From: a virus
Reading direction: 5' to 3' (one strand)
DNA: 20,647 nt
Virus record (IMG/VR): IMGVR_UViG_3300035698_004186
Coordinates: 1-20,647 of that record
A program made the position numbers and the translations under genes. The notes beneath the pieces are model-generated. The model did not search any database and had not been told where the DNA came from. It was given only the letters and a program-made list of their open reading frames with translations. Of this stretch, positions 13,374 through 20,647 are shown piece by piece. Position 1 is the first letter of the stretch; each line of letters begins with the position of its first letter.

Positions 13374-13792
13374 GCATACTAGAAACGGCAATCCAAAATC
13401 TGCAAGACGATATGCGAACCATACCAGGTATCAGACAAGCACCATACGCGCCACCGGATAACATACAGGGGTATCCTTTTTGTACCGCTTATGCCGGAGC
13501 ATTCAGGGCAACAATAGGACAGCCATCGCAGATGTACACAATGGTCTCTACGATTGTGTTGCACCTTCACGTTTCCCGTGCTGATTTGGAGCAGGCATAT
13601 CGTAAAAGCATAGGCTATCCTGAGGCTGTTACGAGCAAGCTACTGGCTAACCCAACACTTGACGGGCTGGGCACAATAGTCGCAGATGACGGCAGCATAG
13701 AGGGTGACTGGACAAGCGTTACCTGGTCAGAGGATACACCCGCAACAATAGCATGGGAGATACGATTTCCATTCAAGATACAAAGTACGTAA
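13370..13792 (+). CDS. Probable tail terminator/completion protein
   Basis: I choose ATG 13370, which overlaps the previous stop (ATGA) and has GGAGGG about eight bases upstream. An ATG at 13346 lacks one. The product has 140 residues. An N-terminal helix (SILETAIQNLQDDMRTIPGI) is followed by strands and helices (IVLHLHVSRADLEQAYRKS, then VTWSEDTPATIAWEIRFPF). The length, position between adaptor and major tail protein, and alpha/beta pattern match tail terminator proteins that cap the tail tube and join it to the head. No single signature motif is present, so the call is mainly from gene order and general pattern. Confidence 0.68.
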   Translation: MSILETAIQNLQDDMRTIPGIRQAPYAPPDNIQGYPFCTAYAGAFRATIGQPSQMYTMVSTIVLHLHVSRADLEQAYRKSIGYPEAVTSKLLANPTLDGLGTIVADDGSIEGDWTSVTWSEDTPATIAWEIRFPFKIQST

Positions 13793-13804
13793 TGAGGAGA
13801 AACT

Positions 13805-14809
13805 ATGGCAGGAAAATGGAGTAGAAAAGTAACGCTCGGTAAGGAAACCACAGCGGGAACGGCAGTACCAACAACCGTTGTGTGGGCTGGAAACGGGCTT
13901 GCAAATGAAGAACGCGATATGGTTACGCTGGACTATGACGACGGTAGCATTATGGGCAATGACGACAGCTACACGCAGAAGGTTAGCGGTGTGCTACCCC
14001 TTGAGGAAACCGAAGCTACCTTCGAGCAGTTGCCTATGATATGTGAAATGGGGATAGTGAGTGTGTCGGGGTCTGCGGACGGCTCGGGTTCCGGGTATAT
14101 ATACACGTATCCATTCCCTGAACTGGCTGACCAGACCATTAAGACCGCAACCGCTGAATCCGGTGACACAATCCAGGCTAAAGAAATGGATTACGTCTAC
14201 TGTGAGGACTTCACCCTGACCGGCATAGCGGGCGAAGCAATGAAGATGGCTGCAAACTTGCGTGGGCGACAGTGGACACCAACCACAGCTACCGCAGCGT
14301 TGACGCCTATCAGCGTAGAGCCTATCCTGTTTGGCAAGGGTGCGTTGTACATTGACACAACCTTTGGAACTTGGGGCGATACGGTTAAAGCGTCCACCCT
14401 CCTGGGAATGGCGTTAAACGTTACCACAGGCAAGAAGGCGAAATATACCGCCAATGGTGATATTGAGTTTGACTTCACGTATCAGGGCAAGTGTGAAATT
14501 ATGCTTGACATCACGTTTGAGTATGACGCAACCGCCGTTGCTATGGAAGCCGGTTGGCGTGCTGAGACTCCCTATTATATCGAGCTGATATGGACGGGTT
14601 CTGCGCACGGCACATCAGGCACGACATACTCGAGCAAGACGCTTGACTTAATGCTCTATGGTAAGTGGATCAGCTTCGAATCTATGGCAGACCTTGACGG
14701 GAATAACATTATGACCGGCACATTCAAGGGTATGTACGATAGCGCCAATACAGTCACCGGCAGCATTGTCGTTGTGCCTGAACTTGCAGATGTCTGGGCT
14801 GGGTCATAA
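13805..14809 (+). CDS. Major tail (tube) protein
   Basis: The product has 334 residues. The N-terminus WSRKVTLGKETTAGTAVPTT is typical of tail tube proteins, followed by the long beta-rich body (QKVSGVLPLEETEATFEQLP, MDYVYCEDFTLTGIAGEAMK, and a C-terminal YYIELIWTG then FKGMYDSANTVTGSIVVVPE). The size is on the large side for the family, but there is no clear extra Ig-like domain at the end. It follows the terminator-like gene and precedes the gpG/gpGT chaperones, which is the canonical place. Hexameric rings of this protein build the non-contractile tube. The ribosome site is GAGGAG. High expression is expected. Confidence 0.88.
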   Translation: MAGKWSRKVTLGKETTAGTAVPTTVVWAGNGLANEERDMVTLDYDDGSIMGNDDSYTQKVSGVLPLEETEATFEQLPMICEMGIVSVSGSADGSGSGYIYTYPFPELADQTIKTATAESGDTIQAKEMDYVYCEDFTLTGIAGEAMKMAANLRGRQWTPTTATAALTPISVEPILFGKGALYIDTTFGTWGDTVKASTLLGMALNVTTGKKAKYTANGDIEFDFTYQGKCEIMLDITFEYDATAVAMEAGWRAETPYYIELIWTGSAHGTSGTTYSSKTLDLMLYGKWISFESMADLDGNNIMTGTFKGMYDSANTVTGSIVVVPELADVWAGS

Positions 14810-14822
14810 AGGAAGGAAGTAA

Positions 14823-15137
14823 ATGGCTATTGATTTTGAGAAACTAAAGATCATTGAGACGGTTGACTTTGGTGAGTATCACCCTGCGTATGAGGGGCAA
14901 GACATAGAGGTGTGGGTTAATCCATCGCGTCGCGCTTGGCAGGAACATCCCATTGACGAGGACGTGGAAGGGAGCCACGCACGCGCATTCTTCTGCACCG
15001 TTTGGCAGTGTGACGGGGATACCTACGATCAATTCCAGGATGCCGCAGCGTTTGGCTTGTGGGATTACGTTGTCAATGAGACATCTCGGCTAGTCACAGA
15101 ATACAGTGACAAACGAAAAAATCCAGAAAAGGTTTGA
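14823..15137 (+). CDS. Tail assembly chaperone, short form (gpG-like)
   Basis: The product has 104 residues, is acidic and mostly helical, and starts after AAGGAAGG. It sits between the major tail protein and tape measure genes, where gpG-like chaperones are always found. These coat the tape measure during tail assembly and are absent from the mature virion. Its last codons contain A AAA AAT in the right frame for a -1 shift, which fuses it to the following ORF. The sequence (for example NPSRRAWQEHPIDEDVEGS and FQDAAAFGLWDYVVNETSRL) is not individually diagnostic; position and the frameshift signal make the case. Confidence 0.85.
   Translation: MAIDFEKLKIIETVDFGEYHPAYEGQDIEVWVNPSRRAWQEHPIDEDVEGSHARAFFCTVWQCDGDTYDQFQDAAAFGLWDYVVNETSRLVTEYSDKRKNPEKV
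15116..15122 (+). promoter_or_regulatory. -1 programmed frameshift slippery site A_AAA_AAT
   Basis: Codons CGA AAA AAT (15114-15122) give the canonical heptamer A AAA AAT. A -1 slip moves decoding into the frame of the next ORF, reading K-S-R-K-G-L-T-P-W with no stop. The zero-frame stop follows 13 bases later (15135-15137). The downstream ORF has no ATG or ribosome site at its start, so this shift is the natural route to express it. A modest stem (GGTGG/CCGCC near 15161-15175) lies downstream, but it is rather far and weak. Confidence 0.85.
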
Positions 15138-15346
15138 CACCGTGGCTACAGAAGAAGTATGGTGGCAAGCCGCCTGAGTTTATACAGCGGATACTGGACG
15201 CGAAGCTAATCAACAACGTTATGGGCGGTCAGTTTGTGACCCCGTGGAATTATGACCTGCTACCAGCCGAAGATATTCACGAGCTGGAAATGTACGTCGA
15301 TAGCAGTCACAAGGTATCGCAGTTAGGGAGCAAAGAGAATGGCTGA
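15134..15346 (+). CDS. Tail assembly chaperone T-extension (gpGT-like), made by -1 frameshift
   Basis: This frame encodes about 70 residues (PWLQKKYGGKPPEFIQRILDA and onward) ending NG. It has only a TTG at its 5' edge and no usable ribosome site. It joins the gpG-like frame through the slippery heptamer at 15116-15122, giving a fusion of about 174 residues that spans 14823-15346. In lambda the T extension binds the major tail protein and recruits it to the tape measure. The same arrangement is conserved in siphophages. Its 3' end overlaps the tape measure start (ATG 15339) by eight bases. The short and long forms together control tail assembly. Confidence 0.82.
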   Translation: MTPWLQKKYGGKPPEFIQRILDAKLINNVMGGQFVTPWNYDLLPAEDIHELEMYVDSSHKVSQLGSKENG

Positions 15347-17003
15347 TGAAAAATTAAGAATAGTCATAGAAGCACTGAATAATGCCAAAGGGCAACTTAA
15401 AACCCTTGAGAAAGATATCGACGGCATTGCCGCGTCAACGAAGAAAGCAAACGCCAACATAGTAAACACAGGACCGGCGCTTGCAAAATTCGCTGCCGCT
15501 GGTGTTGCCGCTGCCGCTGCATTGAAGAAGGTCTACGCATTCGGCAAACAAGGCGCATTGATGGAGCGCACCGCTGCCGGTTTTGAGTTGGTCAGTGGTG
15601 GCGCTGGTCTAGCCGCAGCAAACCTTGACTTGATGCGTGAAGCGACCAGAAACACCGTATCAGACGTTGAGCTTATGAACGGTGCCACAAACATTATGGC
15701 GCTTGGACTGGCGAAAACAGGCGATGAGCTTGGATCCGTTATGCGGAACGTCGAGGCGTTAGGTTCACGTTTCGGTGGCACAATGCAGATATTCCAACTG
15801 ATGATGTCAAACAAAAGTCTGATGCGTATTGACAGCTTTGGTATCGGTGTGGAGGAAGCCACAGACCGCATAAAAGAATTTAAGGACGCGGGGATGGATG
15901 CTGATAAGGCGTTCAATGTTGCAATCCTTGAATTGATGACTGAGAAATATGAGAGCCTGGGCGGTGCTATTGAGGATGATGCACTAGCCTATGAACAGCT
16001 TGAAACGAGCATCCAGAATATTACAGACGGTTACAAAGTGCAACTGAATGAAACCCTTGGGCCATTAGTCGCGCTGTACGCTGAATTTGTACAGGAAACG
16101 ATAGACGCTGACAAATCACTCATAGGATTCGGCGCAACTGTACGAATGATCAACACGGTAATGGGTACTACGGACAACCTGACAGAATGGGAAAAGAATA
16201 TCAAGCATATTGGTGATGCCGCTGAGGAAGCGAAAACAAAGCATCAAGGGTTAGTAGGTAATATTAGCTCCCTAAAAGATATGGCGAAAGAAGCCGCCCC
16301 GCCAGTTTATGACACCGCAGGTGCATTCGAGCAATACAACCGGGCTATTGCCAGTGCTGATACAGCGAAGATGGACGCAATAGCAAAGAACACACAAAAG
16401 GCTGCCGACGCTGCGAACAACGCCGCAAGCGGATTTAATAACGCAGCCGCAGGTATTTCAGAATTGACAATGGCTTCATTCATAGCTGACCAGGTGGCAG
16501 CGTTAAAAGAACAAATGGCGCTTGCTGGTGGGTCAGCTCAGGATTGGGCCGATGCAGAAGAAAACTTGATGCTTCAGTTGGGCTATCTTACAGAAGAAGA
16601 ACAAGGGATACAGGAAGTGATGGGGGCGTTACACAAGGCGCAGGGTGACGGCAGATTAAGCTCTGCTGGTTGGGCAGATGCAATGGCAATCCTATGGAGC
16701 AACATTCAGAAGCTACAAGACAAAACCATCACAGTCACAGTTAAACAGCGGTATGAACACCTCGGCGGTTATATGCCATCAACACCAGACAGAGGCGAGG
16801 ACGCAATCCCTCTTGCCGGTGGATATGACGGTATTGTAAGCAGTCCAACATTATTTATGGCTGGTGAAGCAGGTCCAGAACGGGTAAACGTTAGTCCTAT
16901 AAATAACACATACAACCATAATTACAATCAGACCGTCAATACTCAGGCGACCAGTGACACATACGGGCAGGACTTTTACCTGATGCAAGCCCTCGCACAG
17001 TAG
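15339..17003 (+). CDS. Tail tape measure protein
   Basis: The product has 554 residues. An N-terminal helical start (VIEALNNAKGQLKTLEKDIDG) is followed by an Ala-rich hydrophobic segment (KFAAAGVAAAAALKKVYAFG, about residues 49-68). Long helical Ala/Glu/Lys-rich regions come next, with typical phrases NGATNIMALGLAKTGDELGS and DSFGIGVEEATDRIKEF. The C-terminus carries the GEAGPERVNVSP motif found in many tape measures, then an Asn/Tyr-rich end. Its length sets tail length; at about 0.15 nm per residue this predicts roughly 83 nm, short for the type. No peptidase or lysozyme domain is visible. The start at 15339 overlaps the frameshifted chaperone end. Confidence 0.93.
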   Translation: MADEKLRIVIEALNNAKGQLKTLEKDIDGIAASTKKANANIVNTGPALAKFAAAGVAAAAALKKVYAFGKQGALMERTAAGFELVSGGAGLAAANLDLMREATRNTVSDVELMNGATNIMALGLAKTGDELGSVMRNVEALGSRFGGTMQIFQLMMSNKSLMRIDSFGIGVEEATDRIKEFKDAGMDADKAFNVAILELMTEKYESLGGAIEDDALAYEQLETSIQNITDGYKVQLNETLGPLVALYAEFVQETIDADKSLIGFGATVRMINTVMGTTDNLTEWEKNIKHIGDAAEEAKTKHQGLVGNISSLKDMAKEAAPPVYDTAGAFEQYNRAIASADTAKMDAIAKNTQKAADAANNAASGFNNAAAGISELTMASFIADQVAALKEQMALAGGSAQDWADAEENLMLQLGYLTEEEQGIQEVMGALHKAQGDGRLSSAGWADAMAILWSNIQKLQDKTITVTVKQRYEHLGGYMPSTPDRGEDAIPLAGGYDGIVSSPTLFMAGEAGPERVNVSPINNTYNHNYNQTVNTQATSDTYGQDFYLMQALAQ

Positions 17004-17036
17004 GGCAAATTCAACAGAAAGGGGCGAAAAACGCAG

Positions 17037-17057
17037 ATGGTGACACAACATGAGTGA
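17037..17057 (+). CDS. Possible 6-codon upstream ORF overlapping the Dit start
   Basis: ATG 17037 begins a six-codon frame (MVTQHE) that ends at TGA 17055-17057, just past the Dit ATG at 17050 and in a different frame. The only ribosome site nearby, GAAAGGGG (17017-17024), is 12 bases from this ATG but 25 from the Dit ATG. Translation of the mini-ORF could therefore deliver ribosomes to the Dit start by local reinitiation. It could equally be chance. Confidence 0.3.
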   Translation: MVTQHE

Positions 17058-19524
17058 CCAATGGCACATAATAGAACCATCAGAGGATGATAACCTTGTC
17101 AAGAATCCGCAATTCTGGAACAACATCACAGACAGTTGGACCAGTCAGGACTTCGGCGCGGGGGCTGCGTTTGCCCGTGATACGACTGTAACATATTACG
17201 GCATTGGCAGCGCAAAGATCACAGCGGGTGACGGGGTGGCGCAATTATATTCTAACACTTTTTCGCTTGCCGATGGCGCCACGCTGTATGCTCAGTGTGA
17301 ATCGCAGTCTACCGTAGCAACGAAAAATCAACTCGCTATATACGAAACGACTACACCTGGGGGCACGTCAACCGTTGGGACAGCGGCTAATACCTGGGAG
17401 AAGCTAACAGTAAGTCACACAAATTCTACTGGTGGCGCTGTGACGGCACGTATAGACGTGAGAAACCTAGCTGCCGATAGCGCGGCTATCTGCTATTTCG
17501 ACGGTGTGCAAGCTGAACGTACCGCGGAGACAACGTACATCGACGGCGATCAGCCTGGCTGTGAGTGGAACGGCGAAGCGCATAACAGCACATCAACACG
17601 CAGCGCATTGTCGTACCAGGGCGGGGTCGAGTACGATCTAAAAACAGACCTATCTTTTGCGGTTGATGCCGAACTAGGGTTATCAGCACCGCCAATATCA
17701 AACACATTTCGCAACCTTCCAAAGTCTGCCGGTGGTATGTACGATGGAACAGACGTGCAAGCACGCCCGTTCACACTGGGCGGTCAGTTGACAGGCTCAA
17801 GTAAAACCGACCTGCACGATAAGATGAAAGTTATGATTGATCGGTTCGCCGTGACAGGCGGTGATGAGGTGTTGCTGCGTTATAGCGGTGGCACGAGTGA
17901 GAAGCGCATTGTAGCACGGTATGAGGCGGGGTTAGAGGGCAACTACACATCGGGCAATCCTCTCACGTCTAAGCTAGGCATTAAACTATACGCCGCAGAC
18001 CCATATTTCTACCAGGTCAACGATACCAACGACGTCCTGGATACCAACGACACGGCAACGCTCTATTACTTGGCTGGACGCAAACGCAGCACAGGACAAT
18101 GGAGTAACTTGGGACTATCCGCAATTCCAACGGCAGACGGTTTAATTACCGCAGTTTATTATTCAAGTAATAAGTCTGTTTACTTTGGTGGTTTATTTGA
18201 TGGCATAAATAACAATGACCCAGTAGGCGGAGATTATATTATTAGATATGACCCGTATGCTGGAACGTGGAATCTGTTAGTAGGCGGGAGCGATCTCAAT
18301 GGCGCTGTTTATTGTATCAGCGAGGGACCAGACGGGCTGATTTATTTAGGTGGTGCATTTACACAGGTTAACGGGGACGCAGGCGGTGATTCAGATTATA
18401 TTATCGCCTATAACCCATCGACAGATGCGTGGAGCAAGTTAGGCGTACCGAATACGGGTGCGGCAGCGATAACATCTGTTACGGCTATGGCTTGGGATAG
18501 CGCAGGCAATTTGTATATTGGCGGTGCGTTTACTAATTTTGCGGATGTCGCAAATGCTGATTACTTTGCTAAGTGGGATGGTACAAGTTGGACGGCTGTA
18601 AGCAGTGGTGGATCTGGAAATGTAAACACTATTGCGATTGACGTTGACGATAATATTTATATCGGTGGAAGTTTTCTTAACTGGGCAGCAGATGCAAACG
18701 CCGATTACTGGGCATGGTGGAACGGCACGGCGTGGGCAGCGGTCAATGATATTGCATTGGCGGCTAATGTAAATGTTATGAGGTTTGACGCAGCCAATAA
18801 TCTCTATGTTGGCGGCGACTTCACTGACGCAGACAGTAATACAAGCGCAGATTATATATTCAAATGGACAGGAACACAAGTCACGTCTATGGGCACGCCG
18901 CCAAATGATGCTGTTAATCAAATAAAAATAGCCGGTAATGGCGATGTCTGGGCAAGCGGTCAGTTTACAACTATAGGAGGTTATCCCGCCGTTGATAGAT
19001 TAGCTGTATGGAATGGATCAACTTGGACAATTCCAGACATTAACTTGCCTGGTGCTCCCCTTGTTTATGACCTGGATTTCGGTAATGTCGATCCAGAGAA
19101 TAATGATAACTATGATGTATATATTGGATTCAACACAACCGGCTCTGGTTATTTCGCCGGTGATGCAACCGTTGACAACGACGGCAACGCCGCCGCATAT
19201 CCGAAGTTCATCCTCAAGCGTTCAGGCGGTACGAGCGCGACGCTGTACAGCATCCGCAACGAAACGACAGGCAAACAATTATACTTCCATCACGGATTCC
19301 CAGACGGCGAAACGTTCACCATCGAACTGTCGAAAGACGGGGCAACGGTTGACAGTGACTTCCTGGGACCACGCAGACACGCCATACTTGCCAACTCAGA
19401 CATCAAGACATTCTTACTTGAGCCTGGTGACAATCTCATAACGTGCTTTGTCGATGTGGCAGGAGCGCCAACGATAACCGCTAATTGTCTGCATAAGGCG
19501 CGATTCGGGGGGTATGACGACTGA
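17050..19524 (+). CDS. Giant distal tail protein (Dit) with carbohydrate-binding-like domain and inserted beta-propeller
   Basis: The product has 824 residues, against roughly 250-300 for a plain Dit. Residues 14-185 form a carbohydrate-binding-like jelly-roll (NLVKNPQFWNN ... CYFDGVQAERT, TTYIDGDQPGCEW). Residues ~190-325 are a Dit/siphovirus tail component N-domain (RPFTLGGQLTGSSKTDLHDK, LRYSGG, KLYAADPYFYQ). Residues ~345-705 hold six clear propeller blades and a degenerate seventh; the xYxGGxF strands start at 377, 431, 488, 536, 585 and 633, then near 689. Residues ~715-824 resemble the Dit C-terminal domain (YSIRNETTGKQLYF, GETFTIEL, LEPGDNLITCFV). The propeller is thus inserted between the two Dit halves. 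The inferred role is baseplate hub ring plus receptor or glycan binding. An upstream in-frame stop at 17041 fixes the start. Confidence 0.88.
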   Translation: MSDQWHIIEPSEDDNLVKNPQFWNNITDSWTSQDFGAGAAFARDTTVTYYGIGSAKITAGDGVAQLYSNTFSLADGATLYAQCESQSTVATKNQLAIYETTTPGGTSTVGTAANTWEKLTVSHTNSTGGAVTARIDVRNLAADSAAICYFDGVQAERTAETTYIDGDQPGCEWNGEAHNSTSTRSALSYQGGVEYDLKTDLSFAVDAELGLSAPPISNTFRNLPKSAGGMYDGTDVQARPFTLGGQLTGSSKTDLHDKMKVMIDRFAVTGGDEVLLRYSGGTSEKRIVARYEAGLEGNYTSGNPLTSKLGIKLYAADPYFYQVNDTNDVLDTNDTATLYYLAGRKRSTGQWSNLGLSAIPTADGLITAVYYSSNKSVYFGGLFDGINNNDPVGGDYIIRYDPYAGTWNLLVGGSDLNGAVYCISEGPDGLIYLGGAFTQVNGDAGGDSDYIIAYNPSTDAWSKLGVPNTGAAAITSVTAMAWDSAGNLYIGGAFTNFADVANADYFAKWDGTSWTAVSSGGSGNVNTIAIDVDDNIYIGGSFLNWAADANADYWAWWNGTAWAAVNDIALAANVNVMRFDAANNLYVGGDFTDADSNTSADYIFKWTGTQVTSMGTPPNDAVNQIKIAGNGDVWASGQFTTIGGYPAVDRLAVWNGSTWTIPDINLPGAPLVYDLDFGNVDPENNDNYDVYIGFNTTGSGYFAGDATVDNDGNAAAYPKFILKRSGGTSATLYSIRNETTGKQLYFHHGFPDGETFTIELSKDGATVDSDFLGPRRHAILANSDIKTFLLEPGDNLITCFVDVAGAPTITANCLHKARFGGYDD

Positions 19525-20647
19525 TGGCTAGGGGTCCAGAATATAAGCTCATATTGACCACAGATAGCGGGTCGCGGATGTACAATCCGCTATCACTACA
19601 GCACGGCTTCACAGCGATGCGGAAGGCGAACACCATCAGTCCGTGCAGCGTCAACCTGAACTATAGATTCGGTTCCAAGCTGTTCACCGTGGCGAATCCA
19701 AAAGAGTACATGCTCCAGGTGTGGTATAAGCCACCGGGGGGCACGATGTCCCTGTTTAACAATTATTTCATCACCCGGTTTGAACGTAGCGCCACGCCAA
19801 CGCCTGAGGGTAGCGTAACTCTGATGGGCTATGACGCAAACATCTTGTTATACCGGCGCATTGTGGCAGCATACGCGGCAAGCGCACAGGCACAACTAAC
19901 CGAAGAAGCCGACGATATGCTCAAGACGCTAATGACAAACGCACAGTCTGACGATAACGATCCAACGCCAACGGCAGGGACGCGGGCATGGCCTGGGCTT
20001 ACGGTAGGCGAAAAGGTAACGGCTGGACCGTCATTGACGCTTGACCTGCAATTTCAGAAGTTGCTCACCTTTTCAGGTGGTGGCGCATTCAAGAAGATTG
20101 TTGACGCATCCAGAGAAGCCGGTACAGACTTGTTCTTTGACGTACACCCAAATGACCTCCAGGAGAACAGTATTGACTTTATGTTCGATACCTACACCGG
20201 CCAGATAGGGCAAGACCTGACAGACGAAATAACCTTGAGTATAGGCAACAACGCGATACGCAACGGCAAGGTCGTGTGGGACATGTCGAAAGGTGAGAAC
20301 TACATCTATGCCGGTGGCAAGGGTATTGAGGCTGACCGCACCGTTGAACAGGCCTATGATGCAGATGACTACCTGCGGGGCAAGTATACGCGCTCTGAGG
20401 GATTTAAGGATAGCCCAGGTGTAGACAATGGCAGCTTGCAGAACGAAGCCGACGCGGAGTTGTACGCCAAACGCCGCACCATCAAAGCGACGGGTGACAT
20501 CACCGATACACCGCAGCTTAGATATGGGCGTGATTACAACTTTGGCGACCTGATAACGGCGAAGATGTTTGGTGATACGTTTGACGCGATGATTACAAGC
20601 GTACAGATTGGACTTAAAATAAACGCAGAACCTATCCTCAAGATAGG
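19524..20647 (+). CDS. Siphovirus ReqiPepy6 Gp37-like tail protein, 3' truncated by the window edge
   Basis: The start at 19524 overlaps the Dit stop (TGATG), with GGGGGG about 11 bases upstream. The frame stays open to the window end, showing ~374 residues. The N-terminus (PEYKLILTTDSGSRMYNPLS) and the body, with SPCSVNLNYRFGSKLF, VTLMGYDANILLYRRIVAAY, ENYIYAGGKGIEADR and a C-terminal YGRDYNFGDLITAKMFGDTF, match what I recall of the ReqiPepy6 Gp37-like family. This family is the functional equivalent of tail-associated hub (Tal/gp27-type) proteins, forming the tip that contacts tape measure and cell surface. Its place directly after Dit is canonical. Downstream parts, including any fibre or lytic domain, lie outside the window. 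Confidence 0.88.
   Translation, partial: MARGPEYKLILTTDSGSRMYNPLSLQHGFTAMRKANTISPCSVNLNYRFGSKLFTVANPKEYMLQVWYKPPGGTMSLFNNYFITRFERSATPTPEGSVTLMGYDANILLYRRIVAAYAASAQAQLTEEADDMLKTLMTNAQSDDNDPTPTAGTRAWPGLTVGEKVTAGPSLTLDLQFQKLLTFSGGGAFKKIVDASREAGTDLFFDVHPNDLQENSIDFMFDTYTGQIGQDLTDEITLSIGNNAIRNGKVVWDMSKGENYIYAGGKGIEADRTVEQAYDADDYLRGKYTRSEGFKDSPGVDNGSLQNEADAELYAKRRTIKATGDITDTPQLRYGRDYNFGDLITAKMFGDTFDAMITSVQIGLKINAEPILKI

Noticed and set aside
15155-15180. Downstream stem as a frameshift stimulator
   Set aside because: The GGTGG/CCGCC stem is short, includes a wobble, and lies about 40 bases from the slippery site, beyond the usual 5-9 base spacing. I cannot support it.
15134-15346. Second chaperone ORF as an independent TTG-start gene
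   Set aside because: There is no ribosome site at workable spacing, and the in-frame slippery heptamer upstream explains its expression.
19013-19441. 142-codon + strand frame inside the Dit gene
   Set aside because: It is an alternative frame within a confident domain-bearing gene, with no start signal and low-complexity content.
1-20647. tRNA, CRISPR array, insertion sequence, attachment site or integrase
   Set aside because: I looked on both strands and saw no cloverleaf, regularly spaced repeats, transposase or recombinase motifs. There is no gene-free stretch above 300 bases.

Overview
The window is a stretch of the structural (late) region of a tailed double-stranded DNA phage or prophage with siphovirus morphology. 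It has an HK97-type head and a long non-contractile tail. All credible genes lie on the + strand, tightly packed, often with ATGA-type or 1-base stop/start overlaps and strong GGAGG-type ribosome sites. No integrase, repressor, replication or lysis gene, tRNA, CRISPR or insertion sequence is visible, so lifestyle and host cannot be fixed. The ReqiPepy6-Gp37-like and Dit proteins are of types common in phages of Gram-positive and other monoderm-like hosts, which is only a weak hint.

Layout. (1) 1-2578: the 3' end of a large fibre-like gene with jelly-roll/LamG-like domains, a 28-residue membrane peptide, and three small or structural unknowns. (2) 2526-7607: DNA packaging and portal vertex, with small terminase, large terminase, a RanBP2-type zinc-finger miniprotein, a small unknown, HK97-type portal, SPP1 gp7/Mu F-like head protein and a gp10-like protein. 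(3) 7604-8173: three small accessory genes, one flanked by an 18-base direct repeat. (4) 8211-10637: a strong intrinsic hairpin, then one ORF fusing a prohead protease to a major capsid protein. This ORF has a strong in-frame internal ribosome site that should also yield a stand-alone capsid protein. A probable decoration-type protein follows. (5) 10658-12521: a second hairpin, a beta-helix protein, a LamG-like protein, and a small membrane protein enclosed by an inverted repeat that pairs with its own ribosome site. (6) 12528-17003: head-tail adaptor with an inserted domain, tail terminator-like protein, major tail protein, gpG/gpGT tail assembly chaperones with an A_AAA_AAT frameshift site, and tape measure. 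(7) 17050-20647: a very large Dit carrying an N-terminal carbohydrate-binding-like domain and an inserted six- to seven-bladed beta-propeller, then the start of a ReqiPepy6 Gp37-like hub protein.

How it works together. Terminase packages DNA through the portal into a shell made by the protease/capsid locus. The adaptor and gp10/terminator proteins close the head and join the tail. The chaperones and tape measure set tail length, at roughly 80 nm by the usual 0.15 nm per residue rule. The Dit and Gp37-like proteins form the tip. The virion appears unusually rich in glycan-binding-type folds, both on the tail tip and next to the capsid genes.

Most notable: the nested protease/capsid gene with an internal start, the propeller-bearing Dit, the sequestering inverted repeat around a membrane miniprotein, and the two hairpins bracketing the capsid unit.
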